This document shows positions 16,191-24,518 of a stretch of 64,000 bases of DNA, piece by piece. Made by a program: the position numbers and the translations under genes. Each line of letters begins with the position of its first letter. Position 1 is the first letter of the stretch. Source of the DNA: an uncultured Cryomorphaceae bacterium (lineage in GTDB: Bacteria > Bacteroidota > Bacteroidia > Flavobacteriales > Schleiferiaceae); contig CAJWKU010000002.1 in the NCBI GenBank assembly GCA_913043005.1, forward strand, positions 1 through 64,000, read 5' to 3'. A model generated the notes under the pieces. It worked only from the letters and a program-made list of their open reading frames with translations, made no database searches and was not told the DNA's origin.

Positions 16191-17009
16191 ATGTCAAAAG
16201 AAAAAAAGTTATATAAAAAAGTCACCACAAATAGTCTTTTTGAGATGAAACAACGTAATGAATCTATAGCGATGTTGACTGCCTATGACTTTAGCCTAGC
16301 AAGATTAGTTGACAAAGCAGGTATTGATATAATACTCGTGGGAGATTCTGCAAGTAATGTAATGGCAGGCCATGAGACTACTCTTCCAATTACACTAGAC
16401 CATATGATTTATCATGCATCTAGTGTGATTAGAGCGGTAAAAAGAGCACTGGTTGTTGTGGATCTTCCTTTTGGAAGCTACCAAGGCAATCCAAAGGCTG
16501 CTCTTTCTTCATCAATTAGGATCATGAAAGAATCTGGAGGCCATGCTGTAAAATTGGAAGGGGGCCAAGAAATTGCAACAACTATTGAGCGAATAGTCAG
16601 CTCCGGCATTCCCGTAATGGGACATTTAGGGCTAACTCCTCAAAGTATATATAAGTTTGGAACATATGCTGTTCGTGCAAAAGAAGAAGAAGAAGCTGAA
16701 CAACTTTCAAAAGATGCGAAATCATTAGAAAAAGCGGGTTGCTTTGCTATAGTCTTGGAAAAAATACCTGCAAATTTGGCTAAAAAAGTAAGTGATTCGA
16801 TTCAGATACCAACTATTGGAATTGGGGCTGGTCCAGATGTCAATGGGCAAGTATTAGTATTGCACGATATGCTAGGTATCAATACTGAATTTAACCCGAG
16901 ATTCCTCCGTCGTTATTTAAACTTAGAAGAGTTGATACCTAATGCCGTTGAAAATTATATAACCGACGTAAAGTCTGGCACATTCCCTAATTCAGAAGAA
17001 AGCTATTGA
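16191..17009 (+). CDS. panB: Ketopantoate hydroxymethyltransferase PanB
   Basis: A 272-residue enzyme that adds a hydroxymethyl group from methylene-tetrahydrofolate to ketoisovalerate, the first step to pantothenate and coenzyme [36 protein letters not shown] (Mg2+ and substrate loop) and the C-terminal [20 protein letters not shown] are family landmarks, and the length is standard. panC and panD are not adjacent. The RluA-type gene begins 4 nt after the stop, so the two are probably cotranscribed. Confidence 0.97.
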   Translation: MSKEKKLYKKVTTNSLFEMKQRNESIAMLTAYDFSLARLVDKAGIDIILVGDSASNVMAGHETTLPITLDHMIYHASSVIRAVKRALVVVDLPFGSYQGNPKAALSSSIRIMKESGGHAVKLEGGQEIATTIERIVSSGIPVMGHLGLTPQSIYKFGTYAVRAKEEEEAEQLSKDAKSLEKAGCFAIVLEKIPANLAKKVSDSIQIPTIGIGAGPDVNGQVLVLHDMLGINTEFNPRFLRRYLNLEELIPNAVENYITDVKSGTFPNSEESY

Positions 17010-17013
17010 TACT

Positions 17014-17706
17014 GTGCAAAATCCTATTATTCTTTTTGAAGATAATCACCTTTTAATCGTTAGCAAGCCACCTAGCCTCCTTGTCCAAGGGGATATAACC
17101 AGAGATCCAACACTTAAAGACTGGGCAGAAGCAGATGTTGCTCAACGTCATAATAAACCTGGAAAAGCATTTATTGGTCTGCCGCACAGGCTGGATAGAC
17201 CAAGTTCAGGGATAGTCGTATTAGCTAAAACCTCCAAAGCACTAACAAGAATCAGTAAGGCATTTGCAGATAGATCCGTTAAAAAAACTTATTGGGCTGT
17301 TGTTGAAGGAATTCCAAAAAAAATAAGTACAAAACTTATCCATTCTTTATGGAAGGATAGTCGCCTGAAGAAAAGCTTTGTTTCAAATAAAAAAGAAGCT
17401 AAAGAGGCCATATTATCATACCGAATATTGAGCTCTGGGGATAGGTATAGCTTATTAGAAGTAAATCTTGAAACGGGAAGACACCATCAAATACGATGTC
17501 AATTAAGTACCATTGGACATCCCATAAAAGGGGATCTAAAATATGGAGCTAAAAGATCTAATCCTGGAGGAGCAATTCACCTGCATGCTCAAATGATACA
17601 AATAAAGCATCCTGTTAAAGATGAAATCCTAAAAATCACGGCGCCTCCACCAAATGAAAACCTTTGGTCAGAATTGAATAAAAAAGCTTGTTATGAAAAA
17701 ATATAA
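17014..17706 (+). CDS. RluA-family RNA pseudouridine synthase
   Basis: A 230-residue pseudouridine synthase of the RluA/RluD group without the N-terminal S4 domain. The catalytic Asp sits in HRLDRPSSGIVVLAKT and the second signature is LETGRHHQIRCQL. It isomerises uridine in rRNA or tRNA; the exact site cannot be told from sequence alone. The start is GTG (17014), 4 nt after panB. A DRAP-deaminase-like or RluC-like role is possible, but RluA-type is secure. Confidence 0.9.
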   Translation: MQNPIILFEDNHLLIVSKPPSLLVQGDITRDPTLKDWAEADVAQRHNKPGKAFIGLPHRLDRPSSGIVVLAKTSKALTRISKAFADRSVKKTYWAVVEGIPKKISTKLIHSLWKDSRLKKSFVSNKKEAKEAILSYRILSSGDRYSLLEVNLETGRHHQIRCQLSTIGHPIKGDLKYGAKRSNPGGAIHLHAQMIQIKHPVKDEILKITAPPPNENLWSELNKKACYEKI

Positions 17707-17730
17707 ATCCGGTCTTTAATTTTATTAAAA

Positions 17731-17931
17731 ATGAAATTAAAATTATTCAAATGGAATAGCCTGAGCTTTTTAAGTGGGACTCTTTTTTCTTGGATCATTC
17801 CTTTAAGTCAAAACGCTCATGTAATAGCTCGCGGCATTATACTTGACTGGTCAATTATAATTTTAGTTCACGCCGCAGCATTATTTGGTTTTTCTAAATT
17901 ATTCTCTTCGGAGAACTCTTTGGGGAAATAA
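17731..17931 (+). CDS. Small two-helix membrane protein
   Basis: A 66-residue protein of unknown family with two hydrophobic stretches (residues about 12-25 and 37-58) and a basic start MKLKLFKW. It follows the pseudouridine synthase by 24 nt and faces priA tail to tail with 7 nt between stops. It is a plausible gene because it fills the space exactly, but no function can be assigned. Confidence 0.5.
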   Translation: MKLKLFKWNSLSFLSGTLFSWIIPLSQNAHVIARGIILDWSIIILVHAAALFGFSKLFSSENSLGK

Positions 17932-17938
17932 CTATGAC

Positions 17939-20203
17939 CTAATATGGATCAACATCAATAATTATTTTTACCGACCTAAAATCAGCATTAAAATACATAG
18001 AGCCATTAATCTTACGTAATTTTTCTTTTAAAGAGAATAAGCCAGGGCCCGCAGGGAGTTTTATCCATATATGCTGGATATGCATATTTTTTATACGAGA
18101 AATATTAGGTTCATCTGGACCTAATATTCCACCACCAAAATTTCGATACAATTTTTCAGCCAAGAAATTAGCAGCTTCCCGAACAGTTATTTGTTTGCGA
18201 TGACGTAATTCTATTCGAATCATTTTAACAAATGGCGGATAATGATGTAATCTGCGATCTTCTAAAAGGTTTCTCGCCATATGATCATATTTTCCCGACT
18301 TAACAGCAACTAAAATAGGATGATCAGGGGTTGCAGTCTGTATAATAACATGACCTTGACTCTCACGCCTTCCTGTTCTTCCTGAAACTTGAGAGAATAA
18401 CTGAAAAGCACGTTCATGAGCCCTAAAGTCTGGCATCTGGAGAGCATTGTCAGCATTTAGAATAATGGCTAGAGATAAACCAGATATATCTAAGCCTTTC
18501 CCAATCATTTGCGTACCGACAACAATATCAGCTCTTCCTGTCTCAAGCCAATCAATAAAATTTGACATAGATTTCTTTTTCCTCGTGGAGTCTGAATCTA
18601 TTCTTATTATTGTAGAGTCAGGAAATATCTCTTCGAGACTCTCTTCTACTCTTTCTGTTCCAGCGCCTCTTAACTGCCATGCGGACTTTTGACAAGAAGG
18701 GCAATTAGTTGATATTTTTCTACCTTGACCACAATAATGGCACTTCAATGACTTTGATTCCTTATGATAGGTTACAGCGACATCACAATCTGAGCACGGC
18801 TCTGTCCAACCGCAAGACATACAGGTTAAAAAGGGAGAATACCCTCTTCTATTCTGAAAGATCAAAACTTGCTGCTCATTTAACAAAGTGTCACTTATCG
18901 CCTGAACTGCCGGCTTAGAGAGCAGACCCTCCATCATTTTTAAGGATTTATACTTCACTAAAGACAACATTTCTACAATGGGTTTTTTGGATTTCCCAAA
19001 TCTCTCATTCAATTGCACCTTGTGATATTTGCCTTGTTGGCAATTATAAAACGTTTCGAGACTTGGAGTAGCTGAACCAAGTACAACTCCAGCTCCAGTC
19101 TGATTAGCAATCCATACGGAAGCATCGCGGGCATGATATCTAGGGGAAGGATCATATTGTTTGTAGCTGGTTTCATGCTCTTCATCGACAATAATTAAAC
19201 CGACATTCTCCATTGGTAAAAAAACACCTGATCTTGCAGCTAGAATAAGCTTCGCTCCCCCTCCAGGGTTCAATAAGGACAGCCAGATATCTCTTCTTTG
19301 GCTTTCAGTAACCTGACTATGATAAACAGACACCACATCTAATCCCATAGAGCTCTCCAAACGTTTGTAAAGCTGAGCCGTAAGGGCTATTTCTGGAACT
19401 AACATTAACACATGCATACCTTCCTTTAGAACTTTATCAGCCAGTTTTAAATATATTTCTGTTTTACCACTCCCTGTTTCACCCTGTAACAAAACAGGTT
19501 TTTTATTATCCAATCCTGATATTATATCATTAAGAACATTGCCTTGAACATCTGAAAGTTTGATCTTATCACCTTCAGAAACAGCTTCGATAATAGAATG
19601 AAGCATGGTTTTTTCAAGAATTCCTTTCTCTCTCAAGGCATTTAAATGAACTGTCTTGATGGATGAATACTCCTGCATGACTATTTGAGAAACCCATGGA
19701 TAGAATTCTTTATCAGAGTCTATCTGATTAGAACAAATTTGAAAATATGTCATTAAAGCCTCTGATTGCAACTTTGCTCGCGACAGTTTTTCAAATACCT
19801 CAGAGATAATTCCTGTATCTGATTTTTTACTTACCCACCTCCAATGTGGAACTGATCCATCTCCAAGAGTGAAGGGACCAATGTCATTCTCTTTAAGTTT
19901 GAAAAAAACAGGAAGAGCAGACTGCATAACCTCACCAATAGGACATATATAGTATTGAGCAAGCCAATTCCAAAATTCAATTTGTTGATTATGGATTAAT
20001 GGGAGATTATCTAAAACTCGAATGATTGGCTTGCACTCAAATTCTGGAGCATTGTAAATAATATTTTGAATAACGCCCATTAAACATTTTTGTCGTCCAA
20101 AAGAAACATGGACCCTTAATCCTTTTATAGGATCAGATTGAGCATTCCATTGATAAGTAAAAGTTGAATGGACTGGAACAGGTAGAATAACTTCAACCCA
20201 CAT
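17939..20203 (-). CDS. priA: Primosomal replication restart helicase PriA
   Basis: A 754-residue superfamily 2 helicase that reloads the replicative helicase at stalled forks. It begins with the DNA-binding domain (MWVEVILPVPVHSTFTYQW), then Walker A GETGSGKTEIY, Walker B VDEEHETSYKQ, and a zinc-binding region with eight cysteines in four pairs (CMSCGW, CSDC, CHYC, CPSC). I start at 20203: the longer frame to 20314 runs back into pfkA and adds an unrelated leader. It lies 4 nt after pfkA. Confidence 0.96.
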   Translation of the reverse strand: MWVEVILPVPVHSTFTYQWNAQSDPIKGLRVHVSFGRQKCLMGVIQNIIYNAPEFECKPIIRVLDNLPLIHNQQIEFWNWLAQYYICPIGEVMQSALPVFFKLKENDIGPFTLGDGSVPHWRWVSKKSDTGIISEVFEKLSRAKLQSEALMTYFQICSNQIDSDKEFYPWVSQIVMQEYSSIKTVHLNALREKGILEKTMLHSIIEAVSEGDKIKLSDVQGNVLNDIISGLDNKKPVLLQGETGSGKTEIYLKLADKVLKEGMHVLMLVPEIALTAQLYKRLESSMGLDVVSVYHSQVTESQRRDIWLSLLNPGGGAKLILAARSGVFLPMENVGLIIVDEEHETSYKQYDPSPRYHARDASVWIANQTGAGVVLGSATPSLETFYNCQQGKYHKVQLNERFGKSKKPIVEMLSLVKYKSLKMMEGLLSKPAVQAISDTLLNEQQVLIFQNRRGYSPFLTCMSCGWTEPCSDCDVAVTYHKESKSLKCHYCGQGRKISTNCPSCQKSAWQLRGAGTERVEESLEEIFPDSTIIRIDSDSTRKKKSMSNFIDWLETGRADIVVGTQMIGKGLDISGLSLAIILNADNALQMPDFRAHERAFQLFSQVSGRTGRRESQGHVIIQTATPDHPILVAVKSGKYDHMARNLLEDRRLHHYPPFVKMIRIELRHRKQITVREAANFLAEKLYRNFGGGILGPDEPNISRIKNMHIQHIWIKLPAGPGLFSLKEKLRKINGSMYFNADFRSVKIIIDVDPY

Positions 20204-20207
20204 ACTA

Positions 20208-21176
20208 CTAGGATAAAGCCTGTAAGAGTTCCAACAAATAAGGACTAATAATTGCGTTATGCTTAATTGCATTATCAAGAGGAACATGTACAAGTTCACC
20301 TCCCGATATACCAATCATTTCTCTATTTCGTCCTTCTTTTATTGCTAATAAGGCACCATGGCCAATTCTACTGGCTAAAATTCTATCAAAACCATTTGGT
20401 TTACCCCCTCTCTGGATATGGCCCAACACTGTGACTTTTGTCTCCCAATTTGGGAATTCATTCTGAACAATTTTTGCAACTTCATATGCTCCTCCTTCCG
20501 AATCTCCCTCAGCAACGATTATAATTCCAGATCGTCGCTTTTTCTTAAAATCAGTCTTTAAATAATTCACCAATCGATTCAAATCTGTTGGAGTTTCTGG
20601 TATCAAAACACCCTCTGCTCCAGCAGCAATACCTGTTCTTAAAGCTATCAATCCAGCATCACGACCCATTACCTCTACAAAAAATAATCGATTATGAGAT
20701 GCCGCAGTATCACGAATATTATCCACAGCATCAATTGCTGTATCTACTGCAGTTTGATAGCCAATGGTGTAATCTGTTCCAAACAAATCATTATCAATTG
20801 TTCCAGGGCAGCCAATAACAGGTATTTCATGCTCCATTGAAATCAGGTTTGCACCCATTAATGATCCATCTCCACCGATTACAATTAAACCTTGTATACC
20901 ATGGGACTTAATGATTGAAGATGCCTTAGATCTACCCTCTTCTGTCCTAAATTCTGAACTCCTTGCTGTTTTTAAAAACGTACCTCCTCGATGAATAATA
21001 TTACGAACATCATAACGAGTTAAACTAATGCTATCATTTTCCAATAGTCCTTCATATCCTCGATAAAAACCTGTAACCTCAATATCATGAAATGATGCCG
21101 TTCTAACAACAGCACGAATACATGCATTCATTCCTGGAGCATCTCCCCCTGAAGTAATTAATCCTATCTTTTTCAT
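20208..21176 (-). CDS. pfkA: ATP-dependent 6-phosphofructokinase
   Basis: A 322-residue PfkA that phosphorylates fructose 6-phosphate to the 1,6-bisphosphate, the committed step of glycolysis. MKKIGLITSGGDAPGMNACIR, GGDGSLMGA and PGTIDNDLFGTDYTIG are diagnostic. The glycine in GGDGS favours ATP over pyrophosphate as donor. RGGKPNGFDR is the substrate and effector region. Its start overlaps the stop of the upstream methyltransferase by 4 nt, and priA follows, so the three are cotranscribed. Confidence 0.97.
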   Translation of the reverse strand: MKKIGLITSGGDAPGMNACIRAVVRTASFHDIEVTGFYRGYEGLLENDSISLTRYDVRNIIHRGGTFLKTARSSEFRTEEGRSKASSIIKSHGIQGLIVIGGDGSLMGANLISMEHEIPVIGCPGTIDNDLFGTDYTIGYQTAVDTAIDAVDNIRDTAASHNRLFFVEVMGRDAGLIALRTGIAAGAEGVLIPETPTDLNRLVNYLKTDFKKKRRSGIIIVAEGDSEGGAYEVAKIVQNEFPNWETKVTVLGHIQRGGKPNGFDRILASRIGHGALLAIKEGRNREMIGISGGELVHVPLDNAIKHNAIISPYLLELLQALS

Positions 21177-22315
21177 TCTCTAAAAATATCGAACTCTTGC
21201 CACATACAATCCAAATCCCCGTTTTGAAAAGGTATTTGTTGTTTGGATTTCATTTGTAACGCTTTTGAGGCTTTTGCACTAGGGACTACAACCCATGCGG
21301 TCCAACCTTGATAGACTTTTCTCAAATGCTCACCCATTGCCCGATACGTAGTTTCAACATCAGTATCAATTCTGCGACCATAAGGGGGGTTTACGACCAA
21401 TATACCTCGCTCTGCAGGAGGAGTTGTTTTCAAGAAATCTTCAAGAGACCAGGATACTTTATCTTCAACTAAAGCTGAGGTTGAGTTCAATTTTGCTACC
21501 CTTAAAGCATCAGGATCTATATCAGAACCAAAAATATGCTGTGATGACTCTTTTATTCTTTTCAAAGAAGCAGCTTCAATTATGGCATGCAAATCTTTGT
21601 CATAATCCAGCCAATGCATGAATCCAAATGAATTTCTATAAATTCCTGCAGGAAGACGGTCAGCAATTATTGAGGCCTCAATAGCCATAGTTCCAGAGCC
21701 GCACATTGGGTCGTAGAGAGTTCTATCTCCCCTATAGCCAGTTAATCGTATTAATCCATTTGCTAGTACTTCACTCATTGGTGCAAGAGTCATCTCTTTT
21801 CGGTATCCCCTTCTATGAAGTGAATCTCCTGATGAATCCATGCTAATTGTGCAATGTCTCTTATTTAAATGGAGTTCAATTCTAATTTGCGGGGATTCTC
21901 TTTCAACAGAAGGCCGCTTCCCTGTTCTAGATCTAAATCGATCTACAATGCCATCCTTTAAAACCAGAGCAGCATAACCTGTATGACTAAATTCAGGGTG
22001 GGTGCCAGATGCAAATACAGCAAATGTTTTGTCAGGATGAAACCACTTTTCCCAAGGTATTTTCTGAGCGGCAAAAAGTAAGTCCTCAGATTTATTAACT
22101 TCAACAAACTTGATAGGCCTTAAAATTCTTATTGCTGAACCTATGCAAATATTAGCTTTATACATAAACCCTAAATCCCCTTTAAACCTTACTGCCCTTG
22201 TCATTAACTGAATGTCCCTTGCTCCAAGTTTAAGCAGCTCATCTCTTAAAACGTCTTCTAAACCCATAAGAGTTTTTGCGATGAATACCTCATCAGGTGG
22301 GTGGTTACCGGACAT
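21173..22315 (-). CDS. THUMP-domain RNA methyltransferase (RlmL N-terminal type)
   Basis: A 380-residue protein with an N-terminal THUMP RNA-binding domain (residues about 60-165) and a Rossmann-type methyltransferase domain with LYDPMCGSGTMAIEA for S-adenosylmethionine and the catalytic NPPYGRR. This is the architecture of the 23S rRNA m2G2445 enzyme RlmL without its second methylase half. It is first gene of a unit with pfkA and priA. The exact target nucleotide is inferred, not shown. Confidence 0.9.
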   Translation of the reverse strand: MSGNHPPDEVFIAKTLMGLEDVLRDELLKLGARDIQLMTRAVRFKGDLGFMYKANICIGSAIRILRPIKFVEVNKSEDLLFAAQKIPWEKWFHPDKTFAVFASGTHPEFSHTGYAALVLKDGIVDRFRSRTGKRPSVERESPQIRIELHLNKRHCTISMDSSGDSLHRRGYRKEMTLAPMSEVLANGLIRLTGYRGDRTLYDPMCGSGTMAIEASIIADRLPAGIYRNSFGFMHWLDYDKDLHAIIEAASLKRIKESSQHIFGSDIDPDALRVAKLNSTSALVEDKVSWSLEDFLKTTPPAERGILVVNPPYGRRIDTDVETTYRAMGEHLRKVYQGWTAWVVVPSAKASKALQMKSKQQIPFQNGDLDCMWQEFDIFRE

Positions 22316-22348
22316 TGATTGATTCTTTAAAGTTGAATTTGATTAGAA

Positions 22349-22723
22349 TTAATGGTTATTATCTGGTTTGTAATTAAGTCTTCCTAGAACTTTTACTAAT
22401 CCCTCTGAAACTGGGAAATCTACATAATAAGATGTTCCTTTTAACGTATCTCCTGCCAAGAGATACTCGAAAATAGAATCTTTTTTTATATCCTTATTTT
22501 GTCGCAAATCCAATTCTATTTTAAAGTAGCCCTCTTTCAGAGAAATCAGTTTATAATTAATCGAGAAAAATCGTTCTTCATTAAATTCAGTCGTATCTAT
22601 TTTCAGAGATAATTTCCCATAATCTTGATCAATCGATGACGAATCCGTATTTTTTTTACACCCTTGTAAACCACATATTAATCCGAAAAAAATTAATCCA
22701 AGTTTTGCATATCTATTATTCAT
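22349..22723 (-). CDS. Small uncharacterised lipoprotein
   Basis: A 124-residue protein with a signal peptide ending in GLQGC (C22), then a lysine/serine linker (KKNTDSSS) and a short beta-rich domain. I do not recognise the family. It is separated by 33 nt from the downstream methyltransferase gene and shares a palindromic promoter region with the divergent transporter at 22793. Confidence 0.7.
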   Translation of the reverse strand: MNNRYAKLGLIFFGLICGLQGCKKNTDSSSIDQDYGKLSLKIDTTEFNEERFFSINYKLISLKEGYFKIELDLRQNKDIKKDSIFEYLLAGDTLKGTSYYVDFPVSEGLVKVLGRLNYKPDNNH

Positions 22724-22746
22724 TACTCTTCAGTCTGGTTCTGGCC

Positions 22747-22777
22747 ATCAAAGATACGACCTTCACGTATCTTTGAT
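22747..22777. promoter_or_regulatory. Palindromic divergent promoter
   Basis: The perfect 12-bp inverted repeat ATCAAAGATACG/CGTATCTTTGAT has a 7-nt centre ACCTTCA. Each arm contains a TATCTTTG box: plus strand 22768-22775 for the TauE gene (ATG 17 nt on), minus strand 22749-22756 for the lipoprotein (ATG 25 nt on). It may also be an operator. Confidence 0.65.
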
Positions 22778-22792
22778 TTTGACAACCTAACA

Positions 22793-23548
22793 ATGGATAT
22801 ACTATTTTTTATTGGTGGAATTATCGCTGGAGTAATAAATACTCTTGCTGGAAATGGATCTGCTTTAACAGTGAGTTTATTATTATTTGGTGGTCTTGAC
22901 GGAGCTGCAGCAAATGCCAGTAACCGAATTGGTGTAATCACACAAACAATTACTGGAATTTTTAGTCTAAAAAAAACATCGAGAAGAAACTATTTATTTT
23001 TAAAAGGGAAAAATCTCATTCTACCAACTTTTTTAGGGTCTGCATCCGGTGGCTTAATTGGAAGTCAAATTTCTGCAGAAACCATGGAGTGGTCTCTGGC
23101 ATTTGTCATGACGGGCATGTTGGTTACTTTATTTTGGAAAAAAGATCGATGGAAAGGTTTTTCTGAATCTTCAAGAAATTTAAATTCTTTCAAATCAGGA
23201 ATTCTTTTTTTCTTAATTGGGTTTTATGGTGGTTATGTACAAATGGGGATAGGGGTTTTAATGCTATCAGTGCTAGTATTAGCAGATAAATGGAGCCTTA
23301 GAGATGCTAATGTAATTAAGTTGCTAATGGCAGCGGTATTGGCGGTACCAGCTGGCCTCATTTACATTTATAATGATCTTATAGTATGGAAACCAGCTCT
23401 AATTCTTGCTTTTGGAAGTTCCATAGGCGCCTGGTTTGGAGCTCGTTATATCGTTAGAATACCAAAAGCACAACGATATGTCAGGTGGCTATTAATTTTA
23501 GTGGTGTCAGGTGGGGCTATTCAAGCTATCTACAAGGCGATTGTATAA
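22793..23548 (+). CDS. TauE/SafE-family membrane transporter
   Basis: A 251-residue polytopic protein with seven or eight hydrophobic segments and the family's repeated glycine-rich opening (FFIGGIIAGVINTLAGNGSALT) plus the second-half copy (FFLIGFYGGYVQMGIGVLML). Members export or import small organic or inorganic anions such as sulfite, sulfoacetate or taurine products; the substrate here is unknown. It is divergent from a lipoprotein. A broken micro-ORF and tpx follow. Confidence 0.88.
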   Translation: MDILFFIGGIIAGVINTLAGNGSALTVSLLLFGGLDGAAANASNRIGVITQTITGIFSLKKTSRRNYLFLKGKNLILPTFLGSASGGLIGSQISAETMEWSLAFVMTGMLVTLFWKKDRWKGFSESSRNLNSFKSGILFFLIGFYGGYVQMGIGVLMLSVLVLADKWSLRDANVIKLLMAAVLAVPAGLIYIYNDLIVWKPALILAFGSSIGAWFGARYIVRIPKAQRYVRWLLILVVSGGAIQAIYKAIV

Positions 23549-23560
23549 ATTTTAATCCAT

Positions 23561-23690
23561 ATGATTATTGCAATATCTCTGTATTATTGCAATATCTCTG
23601 TCGATTTTAATTTTGCCAATTATTTGGAGTGGATTGCTTTTATCTGGGTTTTTATTACCTCAAGGTGTTCACGCTGACCATATTTATTAA
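23561..23690 (+). pseudogene. Micro-ORF disrupted by a 19-bp duplication
   Basis: From the ATG at 23561 the frame reads MIIAISL and then enters a second copy of a 19-bp unit, which shifts it out of frame. If one copy is removed, an intact 36-codon frame appears, running to the TAA at 23690, strongly hydrophobic (ILPIIWSGLLLSGFLLP) with tail QGVHADHIY. This suggests a small membrane peptide gene inactivated, or switched, by slipped-strand duplication. Chance is possible for so short a frame. Confidence 0.35.
23564..23601. repeat. 19-bp perfect tandem duplication
   Basis: ATTATTGCAATATCTCTGT occurs at 23564-23582 and 23583-23601 with no difference. Nineteen is not a multiple of three, so a change in copy number changes frame. 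Confidence 0.95.
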
Positions 23691-23699
23691 CTTTAGAAA

Positions 23700-24212
23700 A
23701 TGGCAACAATAAAATTTGGTGGAAGCCCAGCTCAAACTGCTGGAGAACTGCCTGAGTTAGGAAGCAAAGCTCCAAACTTCAAATTAACTTCTGGTGATTT
23801 GTCAGAAATGAGTCTTTCCGATTTTATTGGAAAAGTTATTGTTTTAAATATTTTTCCCAGTATCGGAACGGGAGTGTGTCAAAATTCTGTCAAGAAATTC
23901 AATGAACTAGGAACATCCTTAAAAAATGTAACTATTTTAAATATTAGCAGAGATATGCCATTCTCACTCCATCAATGGTGCGGAGCTGAAGGATTAGAAA
24001 ATGCTATAGTCTTATCGGAAATGAGAGATAATCTATTTTCAAAAAACTATCATGTAAGAATGACAAATACAAAGTTTGCAAGTTTGTTCAGTCGCTGTGT
24101 AATAGTACTTGACTCAAAAGGATTTGTTTGTTATTCAGAGCAGGTCTCCGAGATTGGTAATGAACCAAATTACGAAAAGGCACTAGAAGCAATAAAGAAT
24201 ATTTCAACTTGA
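23700..24212 (+). CDS. tpx: Thiol peroxidase Tpx
   Basis: A 170-residue atypical 2-Cys peroxiredoxin that reduces peroxides with thioredoxin. The peroxidatic Cys is C60 (PSIGTGVC; the usual PSIDTxVC has Asp where Gly stands here) and the resolving Cys is C94 (QWCGAEGLEN). Length and spacing match E. coli Tpx. A variant box TAACTTTA at 23688-23695 ends 4 nt before the ATG. Its stop overlaps the TTG start of the next gene (TTGA). Confidence 0.95.
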   Translation: MATIKFGGSPAQTAGELPELGSKAPNFKLTSGDLSEMSLSDFIGKVIVLNIFPSIGTGVCQNSVKKFNELGTSLKNVTILNISRDMPFSLHQWCGAEGLENAIVLSEMRDNLFSKNYHVRMTNTKFASLFSRCVIVLDSKGFVCYSEQVSEIGNEPNYEKALEAIKNIST

Positions 24213-24499
24213 AAACTGTAAAATGTCCTTCATGTTCAAAATGGTATGAGGTAAATATTACTGAAAACAGGTATGATTATTTGTGTAAATTCTGTGGCGC
24301 GCATTATGCTTTTGAAACGTCTGAAATGGAAGCTCATAAAAATCAAATGAAATCGACTGTTAGCGAACCACCTTTGAAATGGAGGAAATTTGGTGATATT
24401 CACTGGGCACTGGTCATACCCAACAATATTGCTTTTTTAATTCAATGCCTAATTTTTATAATCATAACGATAATAGGTATTATTGTCTCACCCCTATGA
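24209..24499 (+). CDS. Zinc-ribbon membrane protein
   Basis: A 96-residue protein with an N-terminal zinc ribbon (CPSC at about 6-9 and CKFC at about 27-30) and a C-terminal membrane helix (residues about 68-94). No family name is certain. The start is TTG at 24209, overlapping the tpx stop by 4 nt, so it is coupled to tpx and may act in a redox or membrane-quality context. This link is inference from position only. Confidence 0.7.
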   Translation: MKTVKCPSCSKWYEVNITENRYDYLCKFCGAHYAFETSEMEAHKNQMKSTVSEPPLKWRKFGDIHWALVIPNNIAFLIQCLIFIIITIIGIIVSPL

Positions 24500-24518
24500 A
24501 AAAGAAACCAATTAAATT

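Noticed and set aside
20204-20314. N-terminal extension of PriA
   Set aside because: It overlaps pfkA coding sequence and is unlike PriA N-termini, which start MWVEVILP-like.
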